A stretch of DNA of 64,000 nt from Cinnamomum chago (GCA_038049695.1 CP142454.1:87690501-87754500); one strand, 5' to 3'. Positions 36,913 through 49,268 are shown, numbered from the stretch's first letter. The notes: generated by a model from the letters alone, not told the origin. Program-made: numbers and translations.

Positions 36913-37333
36913 GGGCACGCTTGTCTAGCTATTTTGTTTTTCTTTTTTAAAAAGTGAGGATTGTGGAAATTAAATTCTTCAGCAAAATCTATATCTAGTG
37001 CAGGCGCTTTTCCAGTAAAAATGGGGCTAAATTTTCTGTAATTTCTCGCAAAAAAAATTCCAATATTGTAGGGTGATCGTAATTTCTTTTTCATGGAAGA
37101 GGAAAATTCCCACTTCTGCAGCATGTACACAAATGTCACGTTTGTGCGGCCGCTGTGAAGAAAGTTTTGCATTTGGTACAACTACATTTCTGTGAGAAGC
37201 TCAAAAATGAAATAAGTTCTCCGATTATAAAGAAAAGCATTTCCTATGAGAGGAGGTGAGGTTGGGTTTTCCATGGAAAGAGGAATAGGTTATCCAGAAA
37301 ATTGATTTTTCACAATGTTGTACAAACGTGCCC
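36913..37333. mobile_element. Tourist-like (PIF/Harbinger) MITE
   Basis: Termini GGGCACGCTTGT and, as reverse complement of the right, GGGCACGTTTGT are flanked by the 3-bp duplication TAA (36910-36912 and 37334-37336). The 3-bp TWA target and GGGC-type ends fit PIF/Harbinger MITEs. Length 421 bp, no coding capacity. Confidence 0.83.
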
Positions 37334-37689
37334 TAAACGCGTGACAATATACTGTTAATTTGTACCCTGTAGCTCTAATTTCCTTTGCAAAAAACTTGCA
37401 TTCTACAATAGCCAACCACTGTACTATACTGCAAAGCCTTCAGGCAGTAAGCAAATCTTCTTTCAAGGCCCAGCTGGGATCTTTGAGATTCGGCAAGTGC
37501 TGTAGAACTTAAACCTTCTTAGATCTTTGAGATTAGTCATGTATGTGGTGGGGACGATTGGATAAGAAAGTAACTTTATTGACTGTAAGTCTTAACTATT
37601 AATTTGATTTGATGATCGTAACAGTGAAAGAAGACAGACCATACAATATTCATATCTAGACCAAGTGATTCGACTAACTCCTTCCAAAG

Positions 37690-37812
37690 TTTTCTGCGAT
37701 TCCTCGCAAAATAAATTTCATTGTAGGGTGGTTGTCATTTCTTTTCCATAGAAGATGAAAATTCCCGCTTCTGCAGCATGTACAAAAATGTCACTTTTGT
37801 GCGGCCGGACTG
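37690..37812. repeat. Second copy of the Tourist-like MITE interior
   Basis: About 120 bp matching 37034-37155 (shared CTTCTGCAGCATGTACA, AATGTCAC and TTTGTGCGGCCG) at roughly 80% or more. It has no visible terminal repeats, so it is a truncated relative or a partial local duplication. Confidence 0.7.
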
Positions 37813-37969
37813 AATGATGATCTGACTATAGTACAACCAATCAAACTTGATCATTTCAATAGTATACATAGTTGTGCAGATGAAGTTGCTATGAAAAAAA
37901 TTCTCTGATTTTTCAATTGCTGAAATTTTTTAGAAAGCCCAATGCAACGTTTATTGTAAAACATCATTA

Positions 37970-38115
37970 TCATTAAAGCCTTATTTTATTTTTAACTATG
38001 GGATCGGCTATATGAATCTTATTTTTCTATTTTATCTATCCCAAGTCAAATTCTTACATGGATACTACTTTTTCACGTCTATCTTCGTCCAAATCTTCAA
38101 GCACAATGTTTATTA
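37970..38115 (+). repeat. LINE/SINE 3'-tail-like fragment
   Basis: Reads TTAAAGCCTTATTT, then GGGATCGGCTATATGAATC and further downstream bases of the same widespread plant repeat tail. Degenerate. Confidence 0.45.
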
Positions 38116-38629
38116 CCGGTAAAAGGAAAATTCTGAACTAATTTACATTGATTTCACATATCTCTTCCAAGGTAAATGGATTGGAATTGTTATTGTTTTG
38201 CAGGGTGTCCGTATGGATTCCCAAAGAGCAAGGAATCAATGTGTTTCCCAAAGAAGTCATTGGTCAAATGAAAACATTGGAGCTCTCGTTCATATTTGCG
38301 CATGAACACTGTGCATTTTCTAATATATTGACATATATATGTCTAAATCAAGCAAGCATATTCCATGCATCTATTGGTGCAGTTTAGTCACGGACATAAG
38401 CAGATGATACATCAAGAGGTACTCTTTTCTTTTCTTTTTTTTTTTCAATAAAGGAGGCATCTACAGGACTTCCGACTGATTTTTTTTTTCTTTTGATGAT
38501 GGGGGTATCCGTGAAGTCTTTCATCCATTGGGACTATTCTCATCGGTGACACCCACTAAACTCATACAAACGCACACTGAGCACCGGGCACATCTAGAGT
38601 GTGTTTCAAATACAAGACACATGATCAAC

Positions 38630-38885
38630 ACTACCTAAAAAATTGCTAAAAACAATGGTCATAGGCTGTCGTTTATCACGAAAAATCGACTCACACTGGT
38701 AGTCAGGAATTTTATAGCAGTTTATTTTAAAAAAAGGTAAATTCTAAAAACGACAGTCCAAACCTGTTGTTTCTAGTTTTAATAAAAGCTACTGCAAAAT
38801 TCCCAACTCCCTACACTTGGGTTTTCGTGAAAAACAATGGCCTATGACCATCGTTTTTAGCCATTTTTTAAGTTGTTGGAGTAGA
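38630..38885. mobile_element. Foldback repeat, AAAAACRAYGGTCATAGGC arms
   Basis: Inverted arms at about 38635-38685 and 38828-38876 share GCTAAAAACRATGGTCATAG and a CACGAAAA stretch. CACTAC at the left edge hints at a CACTA-type end, but the right edge does not match it. No coding capacity. Confidence 0.6.
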
Positions 38886-39271
38886 TCCAAGTCTTATGCT
38901 ACCCTACCAACTCTCAAGTGGGATAGTCCTGACTTAATCTTTTTTAGAAAGATGATTCCTTTTCTTCATTTTTAAACTTTTAAAGGAAATGTAATTAACA
39001 ATAAATAAGCTTTCTTTTAGAAAGGAAGGAGCTAAATCTTCCATGTCAATAGCCCTCATTGGGTTTACTAAATCACTAAAAGTGATCTTTACCAAAACTA
39101 CTTTATGTTAAAAACATGTTTGCTTCAATCACAACCTTTTGCTAAAAACAAGTCAAGAGCACACCTCCCACCCATCTTTCATCTTATGATGTACTATATG
39201 GGGGCATGTTTGGATAACCGTTTTTTCATATATAATTTTTCTTAATATTTATGAAAAAGGGGCATGGGTAG
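38886..39271. other. Unrecognised spacer
   Basis: AT-rich sequence up to the target duplication of the Tat element. Nothing recognised. Confidence 0.4.
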
Positions 39272-39276
39272 CAACC

Positions 39277-39949
39277 TCTAAGTGCAAAAAATATACTCAC
39301 AAGGTTAGGATGCCTTCAAGGACTTACTCAAAGTACCGGAGGAGCAACTGCGATCCAGTAGACCTGAAAGGGGAGAAGATAACGGTCAGAGGACCCAGGT
39401 TGTGGGCAGCACAGGGCACTCCGATGGTTAAGTTAGTAGTTGATCGGAGAAGAAAGGAGAGGTCTCTGGTTGCATGTATAGGAATGCATACCTTGTCTTT
39501 GGGTTGCCCCATACCTTATATGGGAAATCGTTTTGGTGCCTGTGCCAGTGGGCCTAATGATGTGACTGGGGTCTCATCAGCCCATAGGGTCATTAATGAG
39601 GGTCCATCACAGCCCTCATAGCATTTAATGAAGGTCCGATCAGCTCATACTGCATTTAATGCCAGTCACATTGGGCCTGATCTCGCCCTGATCTGTTGGC
39701 GGCTGAGGTCCCATCAAATTCCTTTCTTGGGCCCTGTCTTGATGGGGTTGTGGCCAATGGATGTGGTTGCATAACTCCGTATAGCCGAGACCGAATGGGG
39801 TGGCGCGGCCGAACTGGTTACCCCTTCCGATATCAGCAGGTCGTGTTGAAACCGAGGCAGTGCGGGGTCTGTATCCGAGGATGAGACCAAGGCTGATGCG
39901 CTTTGCCGAAACCAAAATGGGATTTGGTTCACGGGATGGTCCCCACACA
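39277..39949 (-). repeat. Tat element 3' LTR
   Basis: Begins (minus) TGTGTGGGGACCATCC. Its last bases have drifted, ending GCACTTAGA where the 5' copy has GTACTTACA. Open frames within it are not genes. Confidence 0.93.
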
Positions 39950-39968
39950 ATAGCCCCCCAGCTCTTGA
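39950..39968 (-). other. Polypurine tract of the Tat element
   Basis: On the minus strand AGAGCTGGGGGGCTATT sits directly before the 3' LTR, the usual place for plus-strand primer formation. Confidence 0.75.
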
Positions 39969-40591
39969 CCTCTAGGGCGCCTCCTATCAGAGGTTGAGAG
40001 CTGAGTTGTTATTCTGAAATCGTCTCCTAATTAAGGGTTCTGACGGTTTGATTGAGTGTGCCGCCATCGATTCGCTTGCCCGAGGCAATAAAAGGGGGTG
40101 ATAAATGCGGAGACCATGATTAGTATGAGGAGACGGATCATCAGCGCCATGCGTCATCGTCCGAAAGGCCTCCTTGTCACTTCAAGGCGGCGTGCGGTGT
40201 AAGTCGAGGCGACACCTCGCACGCGTGTCACTTTGAATTTCGGAATGACGCCCATCCCTGTCCTTTAAATTCGTTTTGGCACGTCTCTTTCCCATTTTTG
40301 CTCCTAGACCTCTGCTAGAACTCGCTTCTGAACCTCTGCTGGAACTAGAATCAACACGCTAAACACAAAGAAAAGAGCTTCCGAACAACCTTGCGATCTC
40401 CAGTTGCAGCTGCTTAGCCGGTGCCGTTCACCGTGGTCCGGTCTTCCTCCTGTCGATCCAGTGAGTCCTTCTCCGACTTTTCTTCTGTTTACTACATCCT
40501 TCGTTCAGCATTTAGGGTTTCCACCCTGTTTCCTTCTGCTCTATTTCCAGCCTTTCCTTAGGGTTTCTCTAGGGTTTCCTTAGATTCAGAA

Positions 40592-42595
40592 ATGGGAGCC
40601 TTTAGCTATTGGATAGACACCCCCACGACTCTGGCAGAGCTCAGGGTGGCCTACCTGATCCCGGATGACGTCCGGGTGAGGGTCGCCGATCCCTCCGTCT
40701 ATGTATTCTGCGATGGCTGGATGCCATTCCCTCTGATAGCCATCATCGAGGGTGGGGTCAGATTCCCCCTCCATCCCCTCCTCAGATCCTATCTCCAGAC
40801 GTGGAATCTATGTCCCTGCCAACTGATGCCTAATGGCTTCAAAATCATCATGGGCGTCGCCGAACTGAATAGAATCCTAGACATCAATCTCGGCGTCCAT
40901 GATATTGAGGACATATATAATATCTGCAAGTCCCGAGAGGGCGTTACATACTACCTTCGCGTCAAAGCAAAGTGCCAGCCCCTCGTCACGGCGTTGGAAG
41001 ACTCCAACAAGTACGACGGAGATGATCGCCTGTTCGTCTCGGGTAACTGGGAGTTCAGCGCTGCCGAGACCGAGGCGGCGAGGAGGGTCCAGGTCCCGCG
41101 ATTCTTTGGGACTCCACCGAGTAACACACTGACCACTCTTGGGTTTCGGATTTTCTTTTATTTCATTTCTGCGCTTTGCGTCTGACAGTTGGATACCTTT
41201 TGCAGGCCTCTCCCAGCGCAAGCGAGACGCCCAATTAGATGGCTGGAGGAGGAACGCGCCCTGGTTAAACAAGGTTTACCGATATCGGGGCCATCATACC
41301 AGGGCTACTTACTCATTCCTAGGGTACGAGCCAAAGTACGTGTCTTATACACGGAAGTCAGGCCGACCCGGGGAAATCGTCCTCGCCTTAGCCGAAGCCG
41401 CGAGTGGAGCCGTTTCGGTCGCAGAGGCCTCCACATCGGCTGCTGGTGCCGAGAGCGACCCCATAAGGGAGATTGAGAACTATTCCTCCCCCAGTGCCGA
41501 GGAAATGGAGAGGCACAGACCGGCCTATCAGCCGCTGAATCTGGAGGAAGCTGTGTTCGGTAGGCAGGCAGTAGCCCCCAGAGCCGACCCGCTCCCTTCC
41601 GGCGCCATAGTCCCCTCCAGCGCCGAGGCCCGGCCTCCCGCAGACTTAGAGCGGGAAAGGCCTAGAAAAAGGGCGAAGGGAAAGGAACCCGAACAAGAGG
41701 ATCGGTCACGGCCACGGCCCCTCCAGTCTACAAGGGAGAGGGCCACGAGAGAGGCGCCAATCCAGGCGGCCTCCCTGGTGGAGCGGCGTCTTGAGACTCC
41801 TGGCCCCACGACCTCGGCCGAGCTGGCAGCCTTCACACCGGACCTCGAGTTGCGGCGAGGAAGGCCGCTGAATGTCGAGGACAGGCTGGTGGGGAATCCT
41901 GCTGTCATCGTGACACTCAGCAGGGCTTGTGCGCTCCCCAAGGACATGGAGAGGCACAACTCGGAGGATAGCCCCCAGCTGCTTATGAGGACAATGCAGC
42001 ACTCCCTTGCGGTAAGTGTTGGGTTTTTCAGTAACGGCTGCCCTTGGATTTTCCATGCAGTACTAATTCATTTTCGTCCGTTCCCTTGCAGAGCGTCCAG
42101 AGGCTTCAAGTGGTCATGAATAGGATCCTCGAAGAAGATGGTCGTCTCAATCGCCTTGCAGAGGAAAAGCAGAAGGCCGAAACCGAGCTGCAGGCGAAGA
42201 GGGAGGAATTGAGGGTGGTGGAGGCCAAGAAGGCCGAACTCGAGGAGCAGTCCGACTTGATGGTGAGCGAGCTTTGCAAACTGAAGGCTGACACTTTCGA
42301 ACTGCAAGGAAAACTCAACACCGAGGAAAAGAGATCGGCAGGGCTGGTGGCCGACCTGGAGGCAGAGAAGAAAGCGAGGGAAGAACTCCTGGCGTCGGCC
42401 CAAGCCGAGGTCAGCGCCGCTTTCTTAGAAGGGGTTGCGGATGCGGGCCGGAACTACACCGAGCAGATCCATAGGCTGAGTCCGAAAATATTTCAGCTCG
42501 GCTGTCGTGCTGTACTCAAGGAGTTGGGGTATCCAGAAGATCATCCGCTGTATTTGAACCCTCCTGAGTTCGGACAAGCCGCCCCCGTGACCTAA
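40592..42595 (+). CDS. Antisense, spliced ORF of the Tat element ('putative gypsy type transposon' family, PF04195-like)
   Basis: Exons 40592-41120, 41206-42011 and 42092-42595 join in frame across two short introns (85 and 80 bp) with GT-AG ends, GTAAGT-type second donor and TTGCAG acceptors. The product is 612 aa. The N-terminal part (FPLHPLLRSYL, LCPCQLMPNGFKI, GNWEFSA) resembles the plant PF04195 family. A charged, Pro-rich middle and a C-terminal coiled coil (EEKQKAETELQAKREEL, LEAEKKAREELL) follow. It runs opposite to gag-pol, as in Grande and Retand, with its own leader from about 40260. The stop TAA at 42593 looks premature: the frame continues with Pro/Glu/Ala-rich codons to TGA at 42728-42730, which would give 657 aa. 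Function is not established; some Grande-type antisense genes are known to be transcribed. Confidence 0.8.
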
Positions 42596-43149
42596 CCCCC
42601 TGCCGAGACTCTTGCTCCCCCTCCACCAGAGACTCCTGCTGAGGCGACGCTAGGTTCCTCCGAGGCCGCTCCTACGGGCGATGCTACCGTAGTAATCATT
42701 GAAGACACCGGGGCTGGGCCATCTTCTTGAGTTATTTTCTTTCATATGAGAAGTGTAATTTTTTTTAATTTTGTTTGAGGAATGTTCTCGTTGTGAACTT
42801 GTAATGATGAAATGTACAACTTTTGCAACTATGAATCAAATCTCTCAATTTGCCTCAGATCAGTTTTCTGTTTTTGAATCTGCCTGCCTACGACTTGATG
42901 TTATTTTTCTGTACTTTTTGTTCACAAGCTTTTTTGTTCACAAGCATGCGAGTTCGGTAGGAGTAGGCCGACTAGTTTAGGACCTAGTGTGACGCCAAAA
43001 TCATAAGGCCCTCGTTGAGCGTACCGATCTCATTCATTTCGGCAATCGATGCGAATTCATAGGTGATCGGGCCGAAGTGTACCCGCGCCAGAGTGGAGCC
43101 CACCATCTTGAGTTGATTTCGGCAGCGGCCGCAATGGCTGCCTGGGTGG

Positions 43150-43425
43150 TTTACACCGACCCGAGACGACTTCATAATTGGCCATAAAGGCTTCACGCCC
43201 GGGCGGCCCATAGCCGACCCGAGGCGATCTCTTCGTTGGCCGTAAAGGCTTCATGCCCGGGTGGTTCGTAGCTGACCCGAGGTGATCTCATCATTGGCCG
43301 TAAAGGCTTCACTCCCGGGAAGCCCGTAGCCGACCCGAGGCGATCTCATCATTGGCCGTAAAGGCTTCACGCCCGGGTGGCACGTAGCTGACCCGAGGCG
43401 ATCTCATCATTGGTCGTAGCCGAGG
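43150..43425. repeat. Five 57-58-bp tandem repeats in the Tat element
   Basis: The unit GCCGACCCGAGGCGATCTCA, then TCATTGGCCGTAAAGGCTTCACGCCCGGG, is repeated about five times; the outer copies are more diverged. It sits between the antisense gene and the end of integrase. Variable tandem repeats in this region are typical of Tat/Ogre elements. Confidence 0.92.
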
Positions 43426-43696
43426 TGCTAACGCAGGATGCTCTACTTTTTGAATGTGAATCTCTTTCATTGAATTCTTTCAAGTACAGTACAGTGCATT
43501 TTTCAAAAATAAAACTTCTTAAGGTGGGACGCATTCCATGGCATCGGTAACTGCCGCCCCTCCATATCTTCAAGTCTGTAAGCTGACTACCCGGTAAGGG
43601 AAGTCACCTTGAATGGTCCATGCCAATTCGGTGCCAGCTTGCCTTGATTCGAATCCTTGTCCCATAGGAGTGCCTTCTTGAGAACCAGCTCTCCTA

Positions 43697-46600
43697 CTAA
43701 AAATTTCCGCTCCCTAACCCTCTGGTTATAACCTCTGGCCAGTTGTCGTTGATAGGCTGCAAGCCAAACTGCTGCTGCTTCTCTTCGCTCTCGGCCAAGT
43801 CCAGTTCCACAGCTAGATGCGACTCATTTCGGCCCTGGTCGAAGAGCTCGGACCTTAGAGTAGGGAGGCCGATCTCTAAGGGAATCACAACCTCCATTCC
43901 GTAAGCTAGGGAAAATGGGGTCGCCGAAGTGGACCGCCTTGGTGTCGTTCGGTAGGCCCAAAGTATACTCGGGAGCTCTTCTACCCATCTTCCCTTGGCT
44001 CTGTCAAGCCGTTTCTTCAGCCCGCCGAGTACTACTTTATTGGAAATTTCTGCCTGACCATTACTTTGCGGGTAGGCCGGTGTGGAGTAGTGATTACGGA
44101 TGTCGTGCTCCTGACAGAAGCTTCTAAAAAGGTTGGAGTCGAACTGGGTCCCGTTGTCCGAAATCAAAGTTCTGGGGATGCCGAACCTTGTGACGATGTT
44201 TTTCCAAACGAAGTTTTTGGAATCCTGCTCCGTGATGGAGGATAACGGCTCTGCTTCGATCCATTTGGTGAAGTATTCCGTGGCTACTATCAGCCACCTC
44301 TTATTTCCTGGAGTTCGGTGGAGTGGTCCCACTATGTCGAGCCCCCACTGGGCGAATGACCATGGGCTAGAAAGCGGACTGAGGTTCTGGGCTGGCTGAT
44401 GGAGAGAATGGGAGAATTTCTGACACTTCTCGCATTTTTTCGCGTATACCTGTGCATCATTCTACATATACGGCCACCAGTAACCCTGGCTGATAGCCCG
44501 GTAAGCCAGGGATCTTCCTCCGATGTGGTTTCCGCAGATCCCTTCATGTATCTCGAAGAAAAGGTCCTCGACTTTGCTCGGATGAACACACTGGAGGTAC
44601 GAGCCTGTGTACGACTTCCTGTAGAGCTTAACTTAGGGAGACAACCAGAACCGGGCTGCTTTGAGTCTGATTCGATGGGCCTCGCCACTGTCGTCGGGAA
44701 GCTTGTCGTCCCTGAGGTAGGCTATAATGGGGTCCATCCAACTCGGGCCGAGGTCGAGACAAAACACTTCCCGAGATGGATGGAGCTCAATGCTGGGCGT
44801 GGGCAACGATCCTACTTCGATGCTTCTTTTTCTTCCTACTTCGACAGCGCTGGCCAAATTTGCAAGAGCATCTGCATGGGAGTTTGATTCTCTGCCTATC
44901 TGTTTGATTTCGGCCGTCTGAAACTGAGAAAGCAGCTTCTTTGCCAGGGCTAAATACGCGGCCATTCGGTCGTCGCGAGCTTGGTAGTCCCCAGTCAGCT
45001 GGTTTGCCACCAACTGTGAATCACTGAAGACCACCAGCTGTTGAGCTCCGAGGATTTTGGCGCTGTTCAGTCCGGCTAGTAGGGCTTCGTACTCAGCTTC
45101 ATTGTTCGACGCCTTGAAATCCAGGGTCAGAGCCTGCTCGATGACCAGTCCTTCTAGCGATTGGAGAACAACTCCTGCTCCGACTCTTCTCGAGGTGGAA
45201 GATCCGTCGACGAAGACTTTCCAAACTGGAGTGAGGGCTTGGCGTTGTGATTGTTCAGAGGCCGTGGGCGCCTCATGCTCCCTGCCCCCCAGTTCTGTGC
45301 CGAGCTGGGTTGGTGCCGAACTCGAATCGAACTCGGCAAGGAAATCCGCCAGAACCTGGGCCTTAATCGCTGTCCTGGGCTGATACTGAATGTCGTACTG
45401 CCCCAGTTCGACAGCCCATCGGGAGATCCTTCCTGAAAAGTCAGCTTTTCTAAAGACAGATTTGAGTGGATGTTCCGTAACAACCACTACGGTGTGAGTT
45501 TGAAAGTAATGAGAGAGCTTCCGCGAGGCACTAACGAGTGCCAGCGCGAGCTTCTCTAGTGGCAAATATCGAGTCTTGGCATCAATGAGGGTCTTGCTCG
45601 TATAGTAAATTGGTTTTTGGACCTTGTCCTCTTCTCGGATGAGGACCGAGCTCACCGCATGATCCGAGACCGCCAGATATAAGTACAAAAACTCTTCGTC
45701 AATCGGAGTGGACAGTAGAGGGGGTGAAGAAAGATAGGCCTTAAGCTCCTGCAAGGCCTGGTCACATTCCGGAGTCCATTGAAATTTAAAATTCTTTCTA
45801 AGAAGTTGAAAGAAAGGCCGACACTTATCTGAGGATCTGCTGATGAACCGATTTAGTGCGGCAGCCATTCCGGTGAGCTTCTGGACTTCTTTTGCCGAGG
45901 TGGGACTCTGTATTCTGAGGATAGCCGAGATCTGATCTGGATTTGCCTCGATCCCCCTGCGTGTGACCAAGCTTCCTAAGAATTTGCCGGAGCTGACGCC
46001 AAAGGCGCACTTGGAGGCATTGAGTTTGAGTTTGAACCTCTTCAAAGTGTCGAAGACTGCAGCCAGGTCTGCCGAGCTTCAACATATCGTCGATGTAGAC
46101 TTCAACAGTTTTGCCGAGCTGATCGTGGAACATCTTGGTGACGAGTCTCTGGTAGGTGGCTCCTGCATTCTTCAGCCCAAACGGCATCACCTTGTAACAG
46201 TATGTGCCTCTGGGTGTTATGAAGGCTGTCTTTTCTTCGTCCGGCCCAAACAGTGGTATCTGGTGATAGCCGTGGTATGCATCGAGGAAGCTCATTCTGT
46301 CGTGTCCAGCTGTGGCATCAATCATCTGGTCGATCTTTGGAAGGAGAAAGCTGTCCTTGGGGCAGGCCTTGTTGAAGTCGGTAAAGTCGACGCACACCCT
46401 CCATTTGTCAGTCTTCTTCTTGACGACCACGGTATTGGCTAGCCAGGTCGGGTATTGGACCTCTCTAATGGCGCCGACCTCGAGCAGTTTATCCACCTCT
46501 TCGACCATGACCTCAGTTTGTGGCACCCCAGTCCTGCGGGCTTTCTGCATCACTGGTTTATATTTAGGGTCCATATTCAATTTATGGCATATTACCTCCG

Positions 46601-47411
46601 GGTCAATGCCGTGCATCTCTTGAGGTGTCCAGGCGAAAGCATCTTTGTTCTGCACCAGGAACTGAACCAGCTCGGACTTCTCTGGCTCCCCGAGCTGACT
46701 GCCGAGTAGGAAGAACCGTTCCGAATCTTGTGAGTCGATCCTGATTTCGGTCAGGTCCTTCACGCTCTTTCTTTCCGGGTCCTGGCCGACCTCATCTAGC
46801 TTCTTCTCCAGCTTCTTTTCGATCTCGGCCATGTTGACCTCCTTGGGCTCTCGCTCTCTGGACACCACAACTGTTAAACACTGCTTGGCTGCCTGCTGAT
46901 CTCCTCGCACTGTGACGATTTCAACTCTGTCATTCTTTCATCCCCACGGAAATTTCAGCTTCTGGTGGAGAGTGAAAGGGACTGCCTCCAGACTATGGAG
47001 CCAAGACCGGCCCACTATAGCATTATAGGGTGAGGGAGTGTCAACCACCAAGAAGGTTGTCACAACAGATGCGCCACCGACCTCGACCTTAAACGTCACC
47101 TTTCCCTTGGGGTACACCGGCTTGGCGCTGAAGCCGATGAGGGGAATTCGGGCCTCCTGCAGATCCTTCTCCGTCAGACCTATTCTTCGGAAACTATCGA
47201 AATAGAGGATCTCGGATGAACTGCCGGGGTCGACGAGGACCTTCCTCACGGTGCAATCCTTCACGCCTTGCTTAGAGCAATCAAATTTCAGAGTGACGAT
47301 CAGCGGGTCGTTGTGGGGAAGCTGTACCCCTTCCAAGTCTGCATCTGTGAACCTGATTTCAGGCCGCTCCCTCCGAGCCCTCTTCGGAGCTGAGCCGAGT
47401 TCGGCGGCCAT
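43697..47411 (-). pseudogene. Tat pol: protease, reverse transcriptase, RNase H, second RNase H, integrase (broken)
   Basis: Protease (46938-47411) has KVLVDPGSSSEILY with Pro in the usual DTG/DSG site. Reverse transcriptase follows (WRVCVDFTDFNKACPKD, VMPFGLKNAGATYQRL, catalytic YIDDM near 46090), then RNase H (YYTSKTLIDAKTRYLP, QYQPRTAIK) and an archaeal-type RNase H (KVFVDGSSTSRRVGAG, SNNEAEYEALLAGL). Integrase has the HHCC zone near 44400-44560 and the core (TEYFTKWIEAEPL, LISDNGTQFDSN, SNGQAEISNK). Breaks: in-frame TGA at 46938, a frameshift just after YIDDM near 46050-46090, another near 44633-44690, a stop in the HHCC zone near 44450, and a further frame change at about 44332. The copy cannot make an intact polyprotein. 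Confidence 0.93.
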
Positions 47412-47414
47412 AAC

Positions 47415-49268
47415 CTACTTACTGTGAGAGGCCTGCCTGGCCTCGGCACGAGCTCGGTTACTTCCCTTAGGCGGGGGAGCTAAATGGATGACGTTAATGA
47501 TCTTCTCCGACTCGTCGCTATCGTGGCCTCTTTCGTCTCGGCGCGGGGCTCGGGTGTCGGCCTTGGTGTCCGCCTTGACGAACTCCTGCAGGTGTCCCTC
47601 CTGGACAAGCTTTTCCAAATGCGACCGTAGTATCCTGCATTCCTCAGTTTTGTGGCCGCTCTCCTTGTGGTACGCACAAAACCTGGTCTGATCCCGGAAA
47701 GAAGAATCGCCTCTCATGGGCTCTGGCCATCTGAAGTATGGCCTTGACTTAATCTTGTACATGATCATGTGGATAGGCTCCTTAAAGATCGTGTTAACTG
47801 CTCGATATGCATCATCGGACAGCCTGGGCTTCTTGCTTCTTGCCGAGGTGAATGCCTAAGCCCTAGCTGAGCTAGCTGACGCCCAGCGTCTGTCTGGCTC
47901 ATCTCTTCGGGATGGTCCCCTATCTTTCTTGGAGGTCTTTTCTCCTTGGTCCCTCCGCGCGGCCCCATGGCTTTCTCGAGCCCTGACCTGGTCGTCCTCT
48001 TGGGCAATGTAGCGGTTGACTATAGACATGAGCGCCGCTATGGAGGACACTGGATTCCTGGCCAGATCTTTGCGAAGGTCACTGTCTGGCAGCAAGGCAT
48101 TCTGGAACGTGAAGATGGCAACCTCGTCCTTGGAATTCTCAATCTGGCTGTAGACTGTCCAGAAGCGCTTCGCGAACTGGGTGACGTTCTCTTCTAGTTT
48201 CATTTTCAGGGCCATAATATCCGCATCTATTTTCGGCAGGATTCTGTAAGCCTGGAACTTCTTCATGAAGGATTGCTGGAGCTGCTGCCAACTCGAAATG
48301 GACCTCTTCGGGAGCGCACAGAACCGCTTCAAGGGGAGGTCACCCAAACTGGAGGAAAAGACTCGACAGTTCAGATGACCCTCATCTCCCCACACAGACA
48401 TCTTCTGGGAGAAGTGCCTAAGATGCGCAGCTGGATCCGAGACCGCGTCATAAGTGACGAACCTCGGGACGGTGAACTTCTTCGGCAAGGGGTATCTCCT
48501 GACGTTGCGAGAGAAGGGGGATGTGCCGAGATCAACAGTCTCGCAGGCTTCCCGTTGGTCTCGGGCGAGACCGGCCACCTCGAGGTTGCGCTGGACTGTC
48601 TGCTTGATGCGTTCGTCCAGCCACTCCTGGTTGTTAAACTTGCTCTCTGGAATGGTCTCCGACGCTTTCCTCGAGAAGCTGCGGCTGGTGCTCGAACCTT
48701 CGTCTCGAGTTCGGTCGCGCCTTTTCGGATTCAGATGGTCCCTCAAGTCTTTCTCGGGGGAGTCAGGGCGCCTGCCACGAGACACCCTCCTCTCGCGCTG
48801 TCGCTGCGAGTGCTGCTGCTGAGAGTGCTGCTGATGTCTTGTTGAACTCGTAGCTCTTTCCAGTTGCTGCTGGAGCTGGCGGATCAGAGCGTCCATTTCT
48901 TTGATAGCTTCATTCTGCGCTCTAATCTCTTCAAGAGTGGAGTCGAAGTCATCACTAGGATTATAATCTTCGTCATCAACATCCTCCGGATGGTCAGAGG
49001 GAGTCGGTCCGTCGACTGCTGGAGACTTACCCCGCTGATCTCGACCCGTCAGGAGACCTACAAGCTGTTGTTGAGCATCTCCCCTCCGGAGAGCAGACTC
49101 CGAGCGAAGGTCATGCTCCTGAACGTTGATTCGGACGAGATCACGCTCGACGTCATCCTCTGCAACTGGTTGCTTCCCAGACCTCTTCTTGGCAGGGAGG
49201 AGGTGAGAGGATGGTCCTGCACGCCTTGTCTTGGATGTTTCTCCGCCTTTCGCAGCTCTCCTCGTCAT
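47415..49268 (-). pseudogene. Tat gag
   Basis: From the ATG at 49268 the frame runs through a charged, Gln-rich N-terminus, a retrotransposon gag domain (DPAAHLRHFSQKMSVWGDEG, SWQQLQQSFMKKFQAYR) and a zinc-knuckle-like CAYHKESGHKTEEC. An in-frame TAA at 47856 splits it and a TAG at 47415 ends it. Protease and reverse transcriptase follow in the same frame, so gag to reverse transcriptase was one frame punctuated by stops. The TAG may be the element's natural gag-pol stop; the TAA looks like damage. Confidence 0.88.

Noticed and set aside
39310..39950. Frames on both strands, repeated at 49349-50149
   Set aside because: They fall inside the two LTRs of the Tat element and duplicate each other.
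43150..43425. CRISPR array
   Set aside because: Units are contiguous tandem repeats without unique spacers, inside a plant retrotransposon.
44399..46709. Plus-strand frames of 100-160 codons
   Set aside because: Shadows of the minus-strand pol coding sequence.
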